A program made the translations under genes and the position numbers. This document shows, piece by piece, positions 1 to 10,291 of a stretch of DNA of 64,000 bases. Within the stretch, counting starts at the first letter, position 1. Every line of letters starts with the position of its first letter. This stretch comes from Ostrinia nubilalis (taxonomy: Eukaryota; Arthropoda; Insecta; Lepidoptera; Crambidae). The notes under the pieces are model-generated. The model was not told the DNA's origin, did no database searches, and saw only the letters and a list, made by a program, of their open reading frames with translations. The stretch is taken from positions 15,562,001 through 15,626,000 of the forward strand of contig NC_087096.1 of NCBI RefSeq assembly GCF_963855985.1. The letters are read 5' to 3'.

Positions 1-3000
1 TCGCTTATGAAAGTCAACAACTATCAACTCTGTAAGTGGGTGGCGACGTGGTAGTATTATGGGGTGTTTCTTATCGTAGTTGTAGTTAGACTGGCCTAAA
101 CGACCCCCCACACGCATAACCCCCTCGTCAATAAAGGGATTCAAAGACAATAAGTTCGATGACCTCGGTAATTGTTTATTTTTACTAAGTAAATTATATT
201 CGGTACCATACGACTGAATCTGTGCAAATTGTATTAATTTGATTAAAGCATCGTTCAACTCTAGGGCTGACAATGAAGTAGTTAATTTGTTTTTTGGATC
301 TCTACAATTGTGAATAAATCTTAACACAAATGCAAAGCAACGATTTAACTTCTTGAGGTTCGACCAACGTTCAAACAACCTGTTATCAATTGTATCACTA
401 GAATTGGTAGAAACGTTACAATTGGTTGTGTTTAAAGTCTCATCATAAGAATAGGGTTGTAATAGAATGTTCTCTGGAATCGTAGGCTGGGACAACCATG
501 CGGGGCCCTGCCACCAAAGGGAACACGCTGGCAGTTTATCTGCCTCTACCCCCCTCGACAGCAGGTCCGCAGGGTTGTCACTCGAGCAAACCCAGTACCA
601 ATCCTTCGTATTGGTTAATTTATTTATTTCAGTTACTCTATGTTTGATGAAGGTTGACAATTTGTCCGATTTGGAATTTATCCAAGCCAACGCCACCCTG
701 GAATCTGACCACAAGAATATGTTAGGTATTTCTTGTTTTAGGGCATCATTAACCTTGTTGTATAATATGGCTAACAATAAACAAGCACGTAATTCTAATT
801 TCGGTATTGTTTCGTTTCGCGCAACCCGCGACTTCGCGCAAAGCAATCGTACAACCACGTTACCATGCCTATCAAGAGAACGTACATAGATAGCCGCGCC
901 ATAAGCGGTCAATGAACTGTCACAGAATCCGTGCAGCTCCGCCTTAATGTAATCACTGATAAGGACAAGTCGCGGAATAACTATTGAGTTTACATAATTT
1001 AATTTGTTATAAAATGATTCCCATTCATAACAAAACTCGTGAGGTAGGTTTTCGTCCCAGTTAATTTTAATTTTCCATAAACGTTGTATGAAACATTTCG
1101 CAATTATTATTAAGGGTCCTAACAGACCCAAAGGGTCGAAAATGGCAGAGGCTATAGATAAAACCTTCCTTTTGGTTAAGTCGGTTGGTACTGGTTCTAC
1201 TTGTAACTTATACCGTATGCTATCGTCATCATTTGACCACGCGAGTCCTAATACTTTATGTGTACCTGACCCTAGCGAAGTTAATTCGTTATTATCGGTA
1301 GATGCATGAGTAGAGTTTCTAATATGGTCCACTACAGTTTCTGAGTTGGACTTCCATTTTCTTAGGTGAAAGTTTGCGCCTTTCAAAATGTTATCTATTT
1401 GAACGGCTGTTTTGGCTAATTCAAGGTCGTCGTCCTGACCATGAATCAAATCATCCATATAAAAGTCTGAAATTATGACAGAAGAAGCTATTGGAAATGA
1501 CTCTTTGTTCTCGTCTGCGAGTTGTTTCAAACATCGAGTAGCCAAGTATGGCGCACATTTCAAGCCAAAACTAAGCGTAGTTAATTGGTATGTCAGAAGT
1601 GGCTTGTTTGGGTTATCACGCCAAAATACACATTGTAAGTGCTGTTGTGTTGGGTCAATAAATATGTTCCTATACATTTTTTTTATATCTGCACTAATAA
1701 CATATTTGTGTTTTCGAAATCGTATCAAAATATTATCCAAACTATCTTGGTCCATTGTACCCTTGTGTTGTATGTCATTCAAAGACTTTCCACTACTGGT
1801 TTTACAGGATGCATCAATAACTACTCGCAAAGGTGTTGTTGTTTTTTGAGGGTTCAAGACTGCGTGGTGAGGTAAGTAATTACAAGGCTCAGAGGTTGTT
1901 TTCTCAATCATATGCCCTGCATTTATAAAATCGTCCATGAACTCTACATATTTATCTTTAAACTCTGGATTTTTCTCAAATTTAGATTCTAGTGATCGAA
2001 ATCGTTTGTATGCAATTGGTAGAGATGACCCGAGACTTGTGACAGGCTCCTGAAGGGGCATTTTGACAGTGAAATTACCATCAGCTGTTCTTGTGTGTGT
2101 CGCAAAGACATCTTCACAATATGTGGTATCATCATTTGGAGATTTCATTATCTGGTCACAGTCTCTCAAAAAATTATTTGAATTAAGAGTGAAATTGCAT
2201 CTTACTTGTAAGGGTTTGTTTACTACAGAAACGCAGCCTGAAACCACCCAACCTAATCGAGTTCTTTGTAAAATTGGTAAACCGTCTCCGAGACAGTGTT
2301 GGCCAATGCATAGTAGTTGGTAGAATAGTTCAGCACCGATGATGATATCGATTTCACCCCCTTTATAGAATGAGGCGTCTGCAAGATTAATTCGTTTAGG
2401 TATATTTAGACCCTGCGCACTTGGTAAGTACGAAGGCAAACTACAAATGTTAGGTACAATAAAGCAAGACAAATTGGTAGAGAATGTATTGTCCATTGAG
2501 TTTACTTTTAGGTTGCACAATTGGTTAATTTTGGTTACATTTTCATTAAACCCAATGACCTCCATATCTAATTTTTGTGCCTTTAAATTTAATTTATTAA
2601 ATGCACTTTGGGTAATATAATTTGACTGTGAACCTGAGTCCAACAAGGCTCGCATTGTATGTAATTGGTTATTGATATCTACTACAGTTATTTGCGCAGT
2701 AGAAAGCAAAATCGCTTTGTGTTGAATTGGTAATTTGTTATCAACCGTGCCTAAAGTGGTGTTGGTTATTTGTTGGTTTGTAAATAAGTTTACTGATTGA
2801 GATTCAGCATTGGTACGAATAGGTTCTGGGTTATACATAGTTGATAACTGTGGCTGTGGTAACGTACTCGGTTGTGGAGTGTCATTTTGAGTAATATGTA
2901 ATAAAGTGTGGTGCTTTCGTTTACAGGTTCGACAGTTCGAAGATTTGCAATTTGGTAAGATATGGTTTGAACCTAAGCAGTTAAGACAAAGGCCTAATTT

Positions 3001-4146
3001 CTTAATCAATTGGATGCGTGACGGTACTTTCAGAGCCAAGAACTTTGAGCATTGGTTGATGTAGTGACTCTCTTTGCAATTAGGACATTGATTACGACGG
3101 GTATTGGTATTGTTGTTAGGTGGTACCTTACTCTGAGAGCCAGGAGAGGACGTGGCCAGCATGACCTTCCGCGCCGAGGTGGAAGGCTGTTCACTGGAAC
3201 CCGTACCTGCCTGGTCCAGTGTCTCTTGAAGGTCAGCTTGAGCTCGCAAAAACGACTTAAATTCCTGTAACGTAGGTAAATCACGTGAAACACTTTTTTC
3301 CTCCCATTTACGTTGCATGTGCGCTTCAAGCTTAGCAGACAAGAGAAAAATTACTAATAGATCCCAACCATCAGTACAAATGTTGAGTGATTTTAGCGTT
3401 CGCATGTGCTTAGATATGTTGTCAGCTAAATCTCTTAAAGAATTGGCATTAGTGGGAACATTGCTAATGTTAATAAGAGCTCTTAGATGGTTATATACTA
3501 ACACCTTTGGATTATTGTAGCGCTCACACAAAAGCTGCCAAGCTATAGCATAGCTCTCCTCGGAATACTCCAATGAGCTCACAACCTCCAGCGCACTACC
3601 CTTCAAGCAACCACGCAGGTATTTAAACTTCTGAATGGATTTCAAACTTGTCTTGTTAACAAGCGCATCAAAGGTGTCTCTGAATTCAATCCATTGCGTG
3701 ATATTGCCTGAAAAGCTTGGCAAGGAAATATCAGGATATTTAATTGCATTTGAATCTGGAAAAATTTGAGAAGCATTATTGTCCTGGTTTGAATTGGATG
3801 AAGCATTATTGGGTTTATTTTGGTTTAGGTAATTCTTTGCCCTAGCCACTGACTCGTAGTAGGAGTTCTCAAAACATTCCCTCTCCTCTAACTCTTTATC
3901 TATATCTGTACTGAGAGTCTCAATTCTGTCCTGGATTTTTTCGAATTTTGAAAATACTGTTCTAACCTTGTCAGTCCGTAGCTCGAGATCTATGATCTGT
4001 TCAGCTGAAATTGCCTGGGGGTCCAATTTGGCTAGGTACTTTCTGAACAACGTTAATTTGCCCTTTTCAGACCCCCTTTTCTTTATCAGATCTCTTAACA
4101 AATCATGCTCCATGACTGTGGAAGCGCTGTCAGAGTCTGACGCCAT
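1..4146 (-). CDS. BEL/Pao LTR retrotransposon gag-pol polyprotein (partial, C-terminus outside window)
   Basis: A single uninterrupted frame of 1382 codons runs from ATG at 4146 to the left edge with no stop. It encodes the capsid and replication enzymes of a BEL/Pao retrotransposon. Domains in order: gag-like region (about residues 1-340, with LPSFSGNITQWIEF near 142, as in DUF1759); three Cys/His knuckles (first at 354-366, C-X2-C-X3-H-X4-C); aspartic protease with DSGS at 503-506 (DUF1758 type); reverse transcriptase with FYMDD at 895-899; the Pao-specific FDPLGLLGP; RNase H-like HGFCDSSLTAYG near 1074; NPADLLSRG at 1191-1199; and the start of the integrase zinc-binding region (RVGGRL, then LTELIVDFH) at the edge. 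The integrase core must lie to the left. No frameshift or stop was seen when every codon from about 3 kb to the edge was read, so the copy may be young. Family assignment is confident; activity is not shown. Confidence 0.95.
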   Translation of the reverse strand, partial: MASDSDSASTVMEHDLLRDLIKKRGSEKGKLTLFRKYLAKLDPQAISAEQIIDLELRTDKVRTVFSKFEKIQDRIETLSTDIDKELEERECFENSYYESVARAKNYLNQNKPNNASSNSNQDNNASQIFPDSNAIKYPDISLPSFSGNITQWIEFRDTFDALVNKTSLKSIQKFKYLRGCLKGSALEVVSSLEYSEESYAIAWQLLCERYNNPKVLVYNHLRALINISNVPTNANSLRDLADNISKHMRTLKSLNICTDGWDLLVIFLLSAKLEAHMQRKWEEKSVSRDLPTLQEFKSFLRAQADLQETLDQAGTGSSEQPSTSARKVMLATSSPGSQSKVPPNNNTNTRRNQCPNCKESHYINQCSKFLALKVPSRIQLIKKLGLCLNCLGSNHILPNCKSSNCRTCKRKHHTLLHITQNDTPQPSTLPQPQLSTMYNPEPIRTNAESQSVNLFTNQQITNTTLGTVDNKLPIQHKAILLSTAQITVVDINNQLHTMRALLDSGSQSNYITQSAFNKLNLKAQKLDMEVIGFNENVTKINQLCNLKVNSMDNTFSTNLSCFIVPNICSLPSYLPSAQGLNIPKRINLADASFYKGGEIDIIIGAELFYQLLCIGQHCLGDGLPILQRTRLGWVVSGCVSVVNKPLQVRCNFTLNSNNFLRDCDQIMKSPNDDTTYCEDVFATHTRTADGNFTVKMPLQEPVTSLGSSLPIAYKRFRSLESKFEKNPEFKDKYVEFMDDFINAGHMIEKTTSEPCNYLPHHAVLNPQKTTTPLRVVIDASCKTSSGKSLNDIQHKGTMDQDSLDNILIRFRKHKYVISADIKKMYRNIFIDPTQQHLQCVFWRDNPNKPLLTYQLTTLSFGLKCAPYLATRCLKQLADENKESFPIASSVIISDFYMDDLIHGQDDDLELAKTAVQIDNILKGANFHLRKWKSNSETVVDHIRNSTHASTDNNELTSLGSGTHKVLGLAWSNDDDSIRYKLQVEPVPTDLTKRKVLSIASAIFDPLGLLGPLIIIAKCFIQRLWKIKINWDENLPHEFCYEWESFYNKLNYVNSIVIPRLVLISDYIKAELHGFCDSSLTAYGAAIYVRSLDRHGNVVVRLLCAKSRVARNETIPKLELRACLLLAILYNKVNDALKQEIPNIFLWSDSRVALAWINSKSDKLSTFIKHRVTEINKLTNTKDWYWVCSSDNPADLLSRGVEADKLPACSLWWQGPAWLSQPTIPENILLQPYSYDETLNTTNCNVSTNSSDTIDNRLFERWSNLKKLNRCFAFVLRFIHNCRDPKNKLTTSLSALELNDALIKLIQFAQIQSYGTEYNLLSKNKQLPRSSNLLSLNPFIDEGVMRVGGRLGQSNYNYDKKHPIILPRRHPLTELIVVDFHKR

Positions 4147-4607
4147 GATTTAATTGAAAACAATACTATGAACCAGGTAAAATTGTAATAAGTAGGTTAC
4201 GATAACACACCCAAGTAAAAAAATAACACCAGCCACTTACTTGAAGACAATTACCACTCGAATACCTTTATGACTTTCCTTCTATTTGGTTTTCCAATAC
4301 AGCAAACGTTGGTTTAGCAGAATGTTCGTAGAAGTTGTGAATTCAACAACCGTTGGTACGCCGCGCGTGTCCTCCGCTCTCCTTGATTGGTATTTTCCGA
4401 GAATCTTCGGATTTTCGAGCTGGACGCTGGACTACACGGCCAAATAAGACTCCATCATGAGAAAATGCGTCTTCTTAAGGGTCACCAAATGATTCTGCAT
4501 AATATTTCGTAGTAAGAAGAGATCAAATGAAACCATATTTTTCTTCGGTTGACGGAAAAGTGACGTTTTATTCTTTTGTTTTAAATTACTTTTTTCTGTC
4601 CTTGACA
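4147..4607 (-). mobile_element. BEL/Pao leader and putative 5' LTR
   Basis: This non-coding stretch lies directly upstream of the gag ATG, where the untranslated leader and 5' LTR are expected. On the minus strand it would begin TGTCAAGG at 4607, which fits a TGT-type LTR start, followed by an AATAAAA-rich segment. The LTR end and primer-binding site could not be fixed without the 3' LTR, which is outside the window. The right edge abuts the Helitron that starts at 4608. Confidence 0.45.
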
Positions 4608-5526
4608 CTAGCATAATGTGTGGATGAACATTCTGAAAATTTCCTGTGAGATTGTTACCCGTGCCATGAAAGATAGTTAATAACTACGGTGAACAGCTAT
4701 AAGCTCAATACCAGCTCAAAATCTATTTAAATGTTTTTATGTGAAATTGTAAACAAAAAACAAAAGCTTTTTTTATTTAAAAAATCTTAGTTAAGCCGGT
4801 TTCCCTGTGCTGTGACTTTGACACGGTTGAGTTACCCTCAACTTCCTTGATACAATTTAACGCATATAATCTTGCAAGTTGATGTTGTGTGATGTTCCGT
4901 TAACTCGAGTGGGTTTAAGGTCTTCGGAGTCGTTTGAATCTTCCAAGATTTACAAGTATCTATGGGGGTGGGGATACTGATTGATGGTGCTTGGGCGTGC
5001 ATGGGATGGGAAGGATTTCCATGTTAAGTTTTTATGCATTCTGATCAAAAAGCATAGAATTCCTCCTACTCATACATTAGTGACACGTTAATGGCTCTAT
5101 ACGACTGGGTCGTATAGGACATTATTGATTTCATGGTTCGAATTTCTAGCTGTCAAGTTAGCAAATTATATCTAAAATAGTAAGACATGGGTCTTAACGC
5201 GACGTTTATTAATGAGTTACATTATGTACTCACGGCTTGACGTTTCGGCTGCTACGCTGCAGCCGTGGTCACAAGCAGACTGGCGGCTCGCGGCGCGCGA
5301 AAGTTTAAAATCTTAAATTATACTCGAATCTATCTACTAAAGGTCACTGAGTCGTTACAAAATCTAAGAAATAATAACACCTATTTGAAATTTAGCAGGT
5401 AGGGTATAGACATCCGCTAAGAACGGATTACCTACCTATGAAACTCCACCCCTAAGGGGGTTTAAGGGAATTCACACGTACGAAGTCGCCGGCGGTTACT
5501 TCTAAATTTCAATTTAAACCTGAGTT

Positions 5527-5657
5527 GGAATTGTGTAAAGCAATCGTAATCATTTCACAGTTCATAATGTACGATAAAGTCATTAACTGACTGACAAAGC
5601 GTTTGACAGAATAATCGTACGGTCTGTCAAATGATAACGATTGCCTTACACAATTCC
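5527..5657. repeat. 131-bp imperfect palindrome (MITE-like) inside the Helitron cargo
   Basis: The arms begin GGAATTGTGTAAAGCAATCG and end with the near-exact reverse complement; the pairing continues inward (AATCATTT with AAATGAT). It looks like a foldback MITE carried along in the cargo. The second Helitron copy has the same palindrome at 11211-11341. Confidence 0.7.
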
Positions 5658-6735
5658 ACCTCTGAATGGTCTATTCTACATAAGGTGTCAAAGCAATAGA
5701 ACAAACTAATCACGTATTTTAATTAAAACTACAGCACCAAATCAAACTCAAGACAGGCCATAAATCGTCCCAAGTTGAGCGTTTAAACAACTAAGCATAC
5801 GCGATACGGCAGTATATCCCAACTTCAGACAGCGGCATGACATGTATCCGAAGTTTTCATGCCAGCACGCCCGGCATTTACCCACCAACATGTTTTAAGG
5901 GTAAAAAGTTGGGGAATCACCCGCTTTTTGTTTGAAGCACCCGAATTTTGGAGTATTCCGTATATGCGGAACGGGTCAGGCTTCTTATGGGATTAATTCG
6001 TTTGAATATGGCGATGGAATGTCACGGATTTAAAATTTTGGGAATTAGTTCGCGTTTTGAAATAGATGAAAGGCGACGTTAATTAGGTTTTTCGTGAAAG
6101 GAAATATACTTGTAATTTAACCTACTTTGGTAAGAAAATTCGTGCTTATTAAACGAACCTGGGAGTTTTTCTCGGTCTGCGGTTGTTACGAACTAAGTAG
6201 AAAACAATAATTAATATTTCATTATGTTTTGCACTAAAGAAAATTGTTTGCAGTTTATTATAAAGTGAGTTTGCCTTTAAGTCGTCCTTTTTAATTACCA
6301 AAGTACCTACTTCCATTCAGTTGAAGTAGGCAGTTAGCTACTAGGTGTTTCTAAGAATTTCATTCACGTCAAAGTAAACACATAAAATTAATTGAAAAAT
6401 TCATACTTAGTTTACTGAAGAATATTCCAATAATCAACTACCAAATTAAAGGTAAATTAAAATGTGCCAAAATTGTTTTTTAAATGTAAAGTACGAAAAG
6501 TTAATATTAAAATTGAATGATTAATACACTGAAATTCAAAATGAGGATGACATCCATACAGACGGTTCCCGAGAAACAGAATGTAAATGATAATCCGTGG
6601 AAATTCACTGTAATGTTTTATAATGGTCTATTATATTTCGCCAAATCATTAAATTTATTTGATGATAAAACATTTCATTCCCGCGTTTGGTTAAAATTAT
6701 CACGATCTGGGCAAAGGTTCGCGAATTATTGTATA

Positions 6736-6916
6736 CTAGCTTTCCGCCCGCGGCTTCGCCCGCGTGGAATTTTGTCTGTCACAGAAAAACTTTATCGCGC
6801 ACATCCCTGTTTCAAAAACCGGGATAAAAACTATCCTATGTTCTTTCCCGGGACTCAAACTATCTCTATGCCAAATTTCATCAAAATCGGTTGCGAGGTT
6901 TAAGCGGGAAAGCGTA

Positions 6917-6949
<33 letters not shown>

Positions 6950-6980
6950 GTTACTTTCGCATTTATAATATTAGTTGGGA
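6736..6980 (-). mobile_element. Short Helitron forming the 5' part of copy 1
   Basis: The minus strand carries a 5' TC, an (ACAG)n/(CTGT)n tract, the GATTTTGATGAAATTTGG motif, and a GC hairpin (CGCGGGCGAAGCCGCG) about 10 nt before CTAG at 6739-6736. Solo relatives of this unit lie at 41020-41262 and 55554-55777, so it is a mobile unit in its own right. Confidence 0.8.
6917..6949. repeat. (ACAG)n microsatellite inside Helitron copy 1
   Basis: Tandem ACAG units. Copy 2 of the Helitron has two more units (12601-12641), which accounts for its 8-bp greater length. This is the fast-changing position between the copies. Confidence 0.95.
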
Positions 6981-7299
6981 TTCCAACACTAAACCACTTG
7001 ACAACACCGATCGATTCCCGCCACCGCTCGCTACCGAATTGGAAACCGACGCGACACTCCGCAAGTCCTTTAACCAGTGACCGGCATCAAAAGAGCCACC
7101 GCATTAGTCTCGTGAGCAATTAAGTTTTAATCCCCCGGGCTCCGGGATCGATCCCGGATTAATTACTACTGTTGCTGCGATCCGATTGTCAGTGAGAGTG
7201 GATCGCGATGATAGCTGGCATTGAGTTTGAGTCATCGAGTTTGTGAAATGAAACTGTAATGTCCCGGTGTGAACTGTGTAACAGGGGCATCCCAACTCT
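6981..7299. other. No gene seen
   Basis: Mixed-composition sequence to the right of Helitron copy 1. It contains a short palindrome around 7133-7160 (CCCGGGCTCCGGGATCGATC region). If the BEL element was once continuous across the Helitron, part of its flank would be here, but nothing supports a function. Confidence 0.5.
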
Positions 7300-7655
7300 T
7301 CCCGTTCATTTGTTTCAGCCCAATGACGTCCACTGCTGGACTAAGATCACCCCCAAGGATTTCTATAACGATCGGCCCTGCGCTACCGCATTCAAGTTCT
7401 TCCCGCGATCCACCAAATCGTCGGTCTACCTAGTGGGGGCCTGACCACACTAAGTCTTCCGGCCTGTGGTCGCCACTCTAGAACTTTCTTTCCAGCAACC
7501 ATGTGCTCTACGAGTTACTCTTCCCGTTCGTTTCAGCCAAATGACGTCCACTGCTGGACAAAGGCCTCCCCCAAGGTTTTCCACAATGAACGGTCCTGCG
7601 CTGCCCGCATCCAGGCTCTTCCCGCGACCTTTACCAGATCGTCGGTCCACCTAGT
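7300..7655 (-). mobile_element. Two consecutive RTE-like LINE 3' ends
   Basis: Two 5'-truncated copies follow each other in the same direction (about 7300-7505 and 7518-7655). Read on the minus strand, each encodes pieces of the RTE C-terminal region (RWTDDLVKV, GEAFVQQWTS) and ends at a (ACGA)n-type tail. Both frames are broken or very short. They belong to the subfamily with the ACGA tail. Confidence 0.8.
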
Positions 7656-9043
7656 ACTCTTCCCACAAAAATAAAATAAAATCGCACAAATATTCGAGCA
7701 CCATGCCTATACCCAAAATATCTGGCTATCAAACTAAAATACAATTTAATATTTTCCTCCTGACGCGCTGTCCAGTGTGATTTAACCTCTACGTATTTTT
7801 GGTGCCACAGTGTGTACCTTGAAGTGCTATCTTCCATACTTACGATGGCTATTAATTAAACCGAATTTTATGTAAAAAAAAAACTACTTAGTATAATACG
7901 AAAGAGTAACACTTAGACTTACGAAACAAGAAATAAGAGTGTTGAGCTTTTTATATTCATAATATTTTTTCATTTATTTGTCGATATAACCTCCCCTTCT
8001 TTTTAAAACTCTTGAAAGAAATTGGTCTGAGTTACATCTCTAGTCATATATTGTGTCATATACGTGTACGAGTACATAAACAGACGTTAGCTAATCAGAA
8101 AATAATTTATCACAAAACCACTCATAACACAACTACATAAGAACGTCGAACTTGATCTGCTGTACATTATGTAAATAAGTTGTCTATTGAATCAGTGTTC
8201 GCGTGGATGATAAATGCTTCTTGGTTAAAGGCTTCGTTATTTATGCCTTTTAGGTGCCAAAAGGCAGGTTGAAAGAGCTCGCTGAAAGGAACCAGTTGAA
8301 AATGTTGTACGTACTCTTTTCGTTGAGGGAATAAACACAAAGTGTAAGAAACTGGCTGAGATTTTAATGAAGAAATAAGTATGAACATTATTTTTGTCTT
8401 CAATGATTTAGCAGACAAATAGATGCTATAGCGATTAGAAGACTGAAATACGAGAGCTCGTATGTCCAATATATTATTTTACAAAATCCAGAAAGCTCAA
8501 CCAGTTTATTTATTTCAAACTTATATGCACATAAATCACAGCACATAAAGCGAACTTAATGCCATTCGGCTATCCGTCTTTCTGTTACCTGAAATACCTA
8601 CTATTCTTGAACCAATATTGACGATTCTTTGCATAGAGATAGATTGAACCTGGGGAAATATCAAGGTTGCTTTTCATCATGAAAATATAATAGAAGAAGC
8701 TGAAATAGAGTTAAAATATGGGAAATCGATCATTTCTCTGGTTACTAATGAAAAAACTGCTATTAAAAATGTTCTCAAACGGTATAATAAAGTATTTTAG
8801 TGATAGGCCATTTTTGAATGGATAGGTACGTCTGCAATATCGCTCACGGTTTTACAGGAGAAGCCGCGTGCAAAGCTAGTGTCAAATAAAGCACATTAAA
8901 CGGGCAAATTCCCCATCCCCGTGCGGTAATCAGTGCTCAGACAGCCGAAAGTATCGGCCCACATCTTCAGAAGCCGAACAAGTTGCAACTTGAATATTTC
9001 AAGACGGGGCTTAAGGACCAAATTTAACAGCCAGACCATTTGT
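7656..9043. other. No gene seen
   Basis: AT-rich intergenic or intronic DNA. Short open frames here (for example around 8167-8469) show no recognisable domain or splice context and read as chance. Confidence 0.5.
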
Positions 9044-9047
9044 TTAA

Positions 9048-9999
9048 CCCTCGCTGTACGAGGTGGGGTGTGACACACCCCAGTCCTTTAAAAATAGCCA
9101 CAATTTTAAAAATTTGCAAGTGCTGAATTTGAAATTCTCAGTAGCTGGAATTATGACACTGCTGCTTCGATCAGCGTTGCAAAATCAGTCCAGCGGTGAC
9201 TACCAACTGAGTTACATGCCTTCAAAGTGCGTGTGGGTGTCACACACCCCACCTGGTACGGGACGTTGTTAAAAAGTTTTAAAAAAAATCTAACAGTTTT
9301 GGTGTAATTTATATATTTTTAGCTTTGTCAATTGAATAAAATTCAATACAAATATTATTTTTCGTGATTTTTACGGTATCTGAAATTTTCAAGCACTTTT
9401 AGTCAAATGAGATGACTTTTAGTGCGAATCTGGAAGTTTAGTACTGAGATCCGAAGATGTATGTGAACATACACTTATGGGCTACAATTTATACTTGGTG
9501 ATACAATTTATGGGCTACTGAAATGGAATAAAATATTTTATAAATAAATTAAATTGTTACGCTCCCATTTTATGCATTGAACATACTCATTTTCTTTCAT
9601 CAGTTGTGGTAAATTGAAAACCGATGATCAAAACAAATTTATACCCTTCCAGTTTTTAATTGACTTTTAAATTATAAGTAAATACTTGTACTTTGTTAAA
9701 TAAAAACGGTTGTCATAATTAAAGGCACTAATTAAAAATTATACATAGGAAACTGATTCCTAAATTACAAGAACAACGGAAATTGTGTCTTTTTGTTTTT
9801 TTATGATAAAAATGTTATAATACATATTTTCAGCTCAGAGCATTTCTTAAACCTAATTAGCATACGTAAATAATCAATATTAAATATTAAATTCCACCTA
9901 AAAAAATGTTGAATGAAAATTTTATCACTTTGTATATTGGGGTGTGTCATACCCCACCTAGTACGGGACGTAACTTTTAGTCACCTCGTACACGGAGGG
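9048..9999. mobile_element. Non-autonomous piggyBac-like element, TTAA target duplication
   Basis: The sequence reads TTAA|CCCTCGCTGTACGAGGTG at 9044 and CACCTCGTACACGGAGGG|TTAA at 10003, giving terminal inverted repeats of about 18 bp with two mismatches and a TTAA duplication at 9044-9047 and 10000-10003. CCC termini next to TTAA are the piggyBac hallmark. A subterminal motif GGGGTGTGWCAYACCCC recurs near both ends and also at 9235-9252. There is no transposase ORF, so it depends on another copy. Confidence 0.75.
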
Positions 10000-10003
10000 T
10001 TAA

Positions 10004-10290
10004 TAAATAAAACCAAAAAAAAACAACTTCGTTATTATGCTTAGTAATAAAACTGAAGCTAATCCAGATTTGTCCTGAAAGTGTTTTTAGTTACATTAGC
10101 CACTGCTTGAACTGACATCAACGACGTTAATTTATTTAACAATTAGTCTGTTCGTACACAGTAAGATAGTCAAGAAATAGAAAGTACTTGTTATAATCCC
10201 GATAAAGAGATCTCTTCCAGTCAAGAATATAAAGAGGTTTGTAGGACAAACAACTGATTTATGAAGTTAGATTTTTTTAGAAATACAATA
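10004..10290. other. No gene seen
   Basis: Short AT-rich spacer between the piggyBac-like element and the second long Helitron. Confidence 0.5.
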
Positions 10291-10291
10291 A

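Larger units (their letters stand above)
4608..6980 (-). mobile_element. Long non-autonomous Helitron, copy 1 (read-through form)
   Basis: On the minus strand the unit starts with TCCCAACTAATATTATAA (TC at 6980-6979) and ends with CTAG at 4611-4608. It sits between a host A (complement of t6981) and a host T (complement of a4607), the A|T target expected for Helitrons, with no target-site duplication. The first 245 bp equal a complete short Helitron that has its own hairpin and CTAG at 6736; about 2.1 kb follows before the second CTAG. No long ORF was seen, so it would need Rep/helicase from elsewhere. A second copy lies at 10292-12672. The two are colinear at an offset of 5684 up to the (ACAG)n tract, with one substitution noticed (5962 a, 11646 c). 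Confidence 0.8.

Noticed and set aside
467..889. Plus-strand open frames across 467-4153
   Set aside because: They are antisense to the continuous minus-strand BEL/Pao frame and have no domains.
6517..6903. 128-codon plus-strand frame repeated exactly at 12201-12587
   Set aside because: Its exact repetition comes from the duplicated Helitron. The last third is translated from the Helitron terminus and microsatellite; there is no domain or splice context.
7450..7654. Opposing small frames over the RTE copies
   Set aside because: Shadows of broken RTE coding ends.
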